This document shows, piece after piece, positions 62,998-64,000 of a stretch of DNA of 64,000 nt; positions within the stretch are counted from its first letter, which is position 1; every line of letters begins with the position of its first letter. A program made the translations under genes and the position numbers. The DNA is from a virus. The DNA lies in the IMG/VR virus record IMGVR_UViG_3300021964_000026, positions 38,932 to 102,931 of that record; one strand, given 5' to 3'. The notes beneath the pieces were generated by a model. It was not told where the DNA came from. It worked only from the letters and a program-made list of their open reading frames with translations, and did not search any database.

Positions 62998-63162
62998 TGG
63001 TGATGGGGAGGGTGGCTACGCCCTTGAAGGTAGCGGTTGGCAATTTTTTTGCTGGATTTTTTTTTTGCCTCCCACGAAAAAATTGTCTGTATTTCGCACG
63101 CGGTTAAGCAGGGCAAATTGCCCGTCGCGCGACGCACCTCCGGCTAAGCGCGAGGGCAAATA

Positions 63163-63177
63163 GCGCGAGGCTCGCGC
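63163..63177. repeat. Perfect inverted repeat, GCGCGAG-g-CTCGCGC
   Basis: A 15-base palindrome with seven-base arms. It belongs to a set of GCGC-rich inverted repeats in this region, including GCGCGAT-gct-ATCGCGC at 63261-63277 and CGCG-ctat-CGCG at 63241-63252. Confidence 0.8.
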
Positions 63178-63203
63178 GAAACCGTTGCACCACGCGCCTA
63201 TCG

Positions 63204-63233
63204 GCGATGCCCTGTATGTCGCGCGATGCCCTG
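63204..63233. repeat. Direct repeat GCGATGCCCTG twice
   Basis: The 11-base unit occurs at 63204-63214 and 63223-63233, a distance of 19 bases, each preceded by a GC-rich flank. Could be a binding site for an initiator or regulator. Confidence 0.7.
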
Positions 63234-63289
63234 CAATGGTCGCGCTATCGCGGGTTGGGCGCGCGATGCTATCGCGCTTCCAACCATAC

Positions 63290-63346
63290 GGTTGTCGCGC
63301 GTGTGTTGCGTTCCTTCTCGGCAACACGCGCGAGAGGCCGACAACC
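63290..63346. repeat. Large imperfect hairpin
   Basis: GGTTGTCG at 63290-63297 pairs with CGACAACC at 63339-63346, and the inner CGCGTGTGTTGC pairs with GCAACACGCGCG except for a small bulge, around an 11-base loop. This is the strongest secondary structure in the window. Confidence 0.75.
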
Positions 63347-63360
63347 CGATTTTGGCTGAC

Positions 63361-63372
63361 CCCTTATAAGGG
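63361..63372 (+). promoter_or_regulatory. TATA-like palindrome of the rightward gene
   Basis: CCCTTATAAGGG is a perfect 12-base palindrome centred on a TTATAA box. It lies about 57 bases before the ATG at 63429, so a transcription start some 25 bases downstream leaves a short leader with a GATGAGGT ribosome site. Confidence 0.5.
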
Positions 63373-63428
63373 AGTCGCCAACCCTTGCTGTTCGGTCAAG
63401 CGGCCAAGAGCCGTGATGAGGTATTGAA

Positions 63429-64000
63429 ATGAAACCACAATTGAAGCCCGAAGTGAAGACCTATGTCCTTGGGATGCTCGCCCCACACAGCGACTCCCTC
63501 AAGGATGAAATGTTTGAGACGCATGTTCTCAACAGCGAAAGCCCCGCCTTCTCAACGAAGGCGAAGCCGACCAGCGACAGAAACAGCCAAGCGAAGGGGG
63601 CCACCCTTCTCGTTCGCTTCGCCGCATCTGTCGGTGTTGAACATGCGCTGATTGAACGCTACCACACCAAAGGTGGCGGCATCAATGCCAAGAACGACCG
63701 CAACGCTCTCAACGAGATTAACACCCTCGTCGTGAAGCACTTCTTGAATGCTGGACACAGCGGGAACGCTCTCGTTGACGCCATCGCTCAAGCACTCTCC
63801 GACTACGGCGACAGCCCAGCACCGACCCTTGAGGTTGACATTGACGCCCCGACCCTTGAGGTTGGCTCCGTTGGTGGCTTTGACCTTGACGCCGCCATGT
63901 CCGAGGTTGACGATGACGCCACCACCACCACCACCACCACCACAGCGACGGAGCGAGATTCTCGCATTCTCGTCCGTTCCGTTGATGATGTGGCCCACCT
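63429..64000 (+). CDS. First rightward gene, N-terminal part, unknown
   Basis: ATG 63429 follows GATGAGGT and the frame stays open to the window edge (190 residues). It begins KPQLKPEVKTYVLGMLAPHS, has a helical domain to about residue 130 (NALNEINTLVVKHFLNAGHS), then APTLEVDIDAPTLEVGSVGG, a short Thr run from an ACC repeat (about 63920-63943), and TERDSRILVRSVDDVAH. The PTLEVGS phrase resembles PTLDVGS in the 2310-residue protein. It probably belongs to the early or replication unit; no enzyme motif is yet in view. Confidence 0.6.
   Translation, partial: MKPQLKPEVKTYVLGMLAPHSDSLKDEMFETHVLNSESPAFSTKAKPTSDRNSQAKGATLLVRFAASVGVEHALIERYHTKGGGINAKNDRNALNEINTLVVKHFLNAGHSGNALVDAIAQALSDYGDSPAPTLEVDIDAPTLEVGSVGGFDLDAAMSEVDDDATTTTTTTTATERDSRILVRSVDDVAH

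Larger units (their letters stand above)
63003..63428. promoter_or_regulatory. Divergent non-coding control region with GC-rich hairpins
   Basis: This 426-base stretch between opposite transcription units has no convincing gene. It holds T7 and T10 runs (63043-63069), a series of GC inverted repeats listed separately, and a TATA-like palindrome next to the rightward gene. It is a natural candidate for early/late promoters and for a replication origin or packaging site, but this is inference. Confidence 0.6.

Noticed and set aside
63552-63998. 148-residue minus-strand open frame with a Gly run
   Set aside because: Opposes the first rightward gene, which has a TATA-like box, ribosome site and plausible protein; the Gly run is only the antisense of the ACC repeat.
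1-64000. Integrated prophage
   Set aside because: No integrase, attachment repeats, tRNA or host genes are seen; nothing in the window shows a chromosome junction.
1-64000. tRNA or rRNA genes
   Set aside because: No cloverleaf-like stretch or conserved rRNA sequence was noticed on reading the intergenic DNA; coding density leaves little room.

Overview
The window looks like the structural (late) half of a tailed double-stranded DNA virus. Forty-six of the 48 genes called read leftward on the minus strand, packed with stop/start overlaps of the TGATG, ATGA or TTGA type. The order is canonical for a head-tail virus: terminase, portal, prohead protease with scaffold, major capsid protein, connectors, tail tube, frameshifted tail chaperone, tape measure, distal tail, hub and fibre. 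No tail sheath is visible, so a non-contractile (siphovirus-like) tail is the simplest reading. No integrase, attachment site, lysis gene, tRNA or CRISPR array was seen. Replication genes probably lie beyond position 64000, where a single rightward gene begins.

Host (inference): ribosome-binding sites are mostly of the GGTGA/GAGGTGAT kind, TTG and GTG starts are frequent, zinc-ribbon proteins are numerous, and the two clearest promoter candidates look like archaeal TATA boxes (about 56003-56016 on minus and 63361-63372 on plus). I favour a marine archaeal (for example Poseidoniales-type) tailed virus, but a marine bacteriophage is not excluded from sequence alone.

Layout, in transcription order (right to left): 63003-63428 is a non-coding divergent control region with a cluster of GC-rich hairpins. 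56065-62997 encodes a 2310-residue protein. An AT-rich intergenic region (55936-56064) then starts a membrane module (52744-55935) with a Ras/Arf-like GTPase and three membrane proteins. A small plus-strand zinc protein gene (52495-52833) interrupts the operon. Next come a probable small terminase, three large low-complexity proteins, the large terminase (45778-47181), six small basic or cysteine-rich genes, a LAGLIDADG-domain protein, the portal, three small genes including a scaffold-like one, a 2015-residue protein with a degenerate ligase-like domain, protease-scaffold, capsid protein and decoration candidates. Connectors, tail tube, chaperone, tape measure, a distal tail protein, a 5109-residue giant protein, hub and a fibre that runs off the left edge complete the set.

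The most unusual signals are: a short tag with core [AS/D]-W-x-[LIF]-[LM]-K, often N-terminal after MNPMN, in at least six otherwise unrelated proteins, which may be a capsid-targeting signal; the viral GTPase with its membrane partners; a C-terminal MSW[DE][DE][VI]H motif shared by the scaffold and a small nearby protein; and a canonical -1 frameshift heptamer CCCTTTA in the tail chaperone. Four genes were found that are short or hidden: 23156-23305, 29198-29371, 43441-43608 and the partial gene at the right end.
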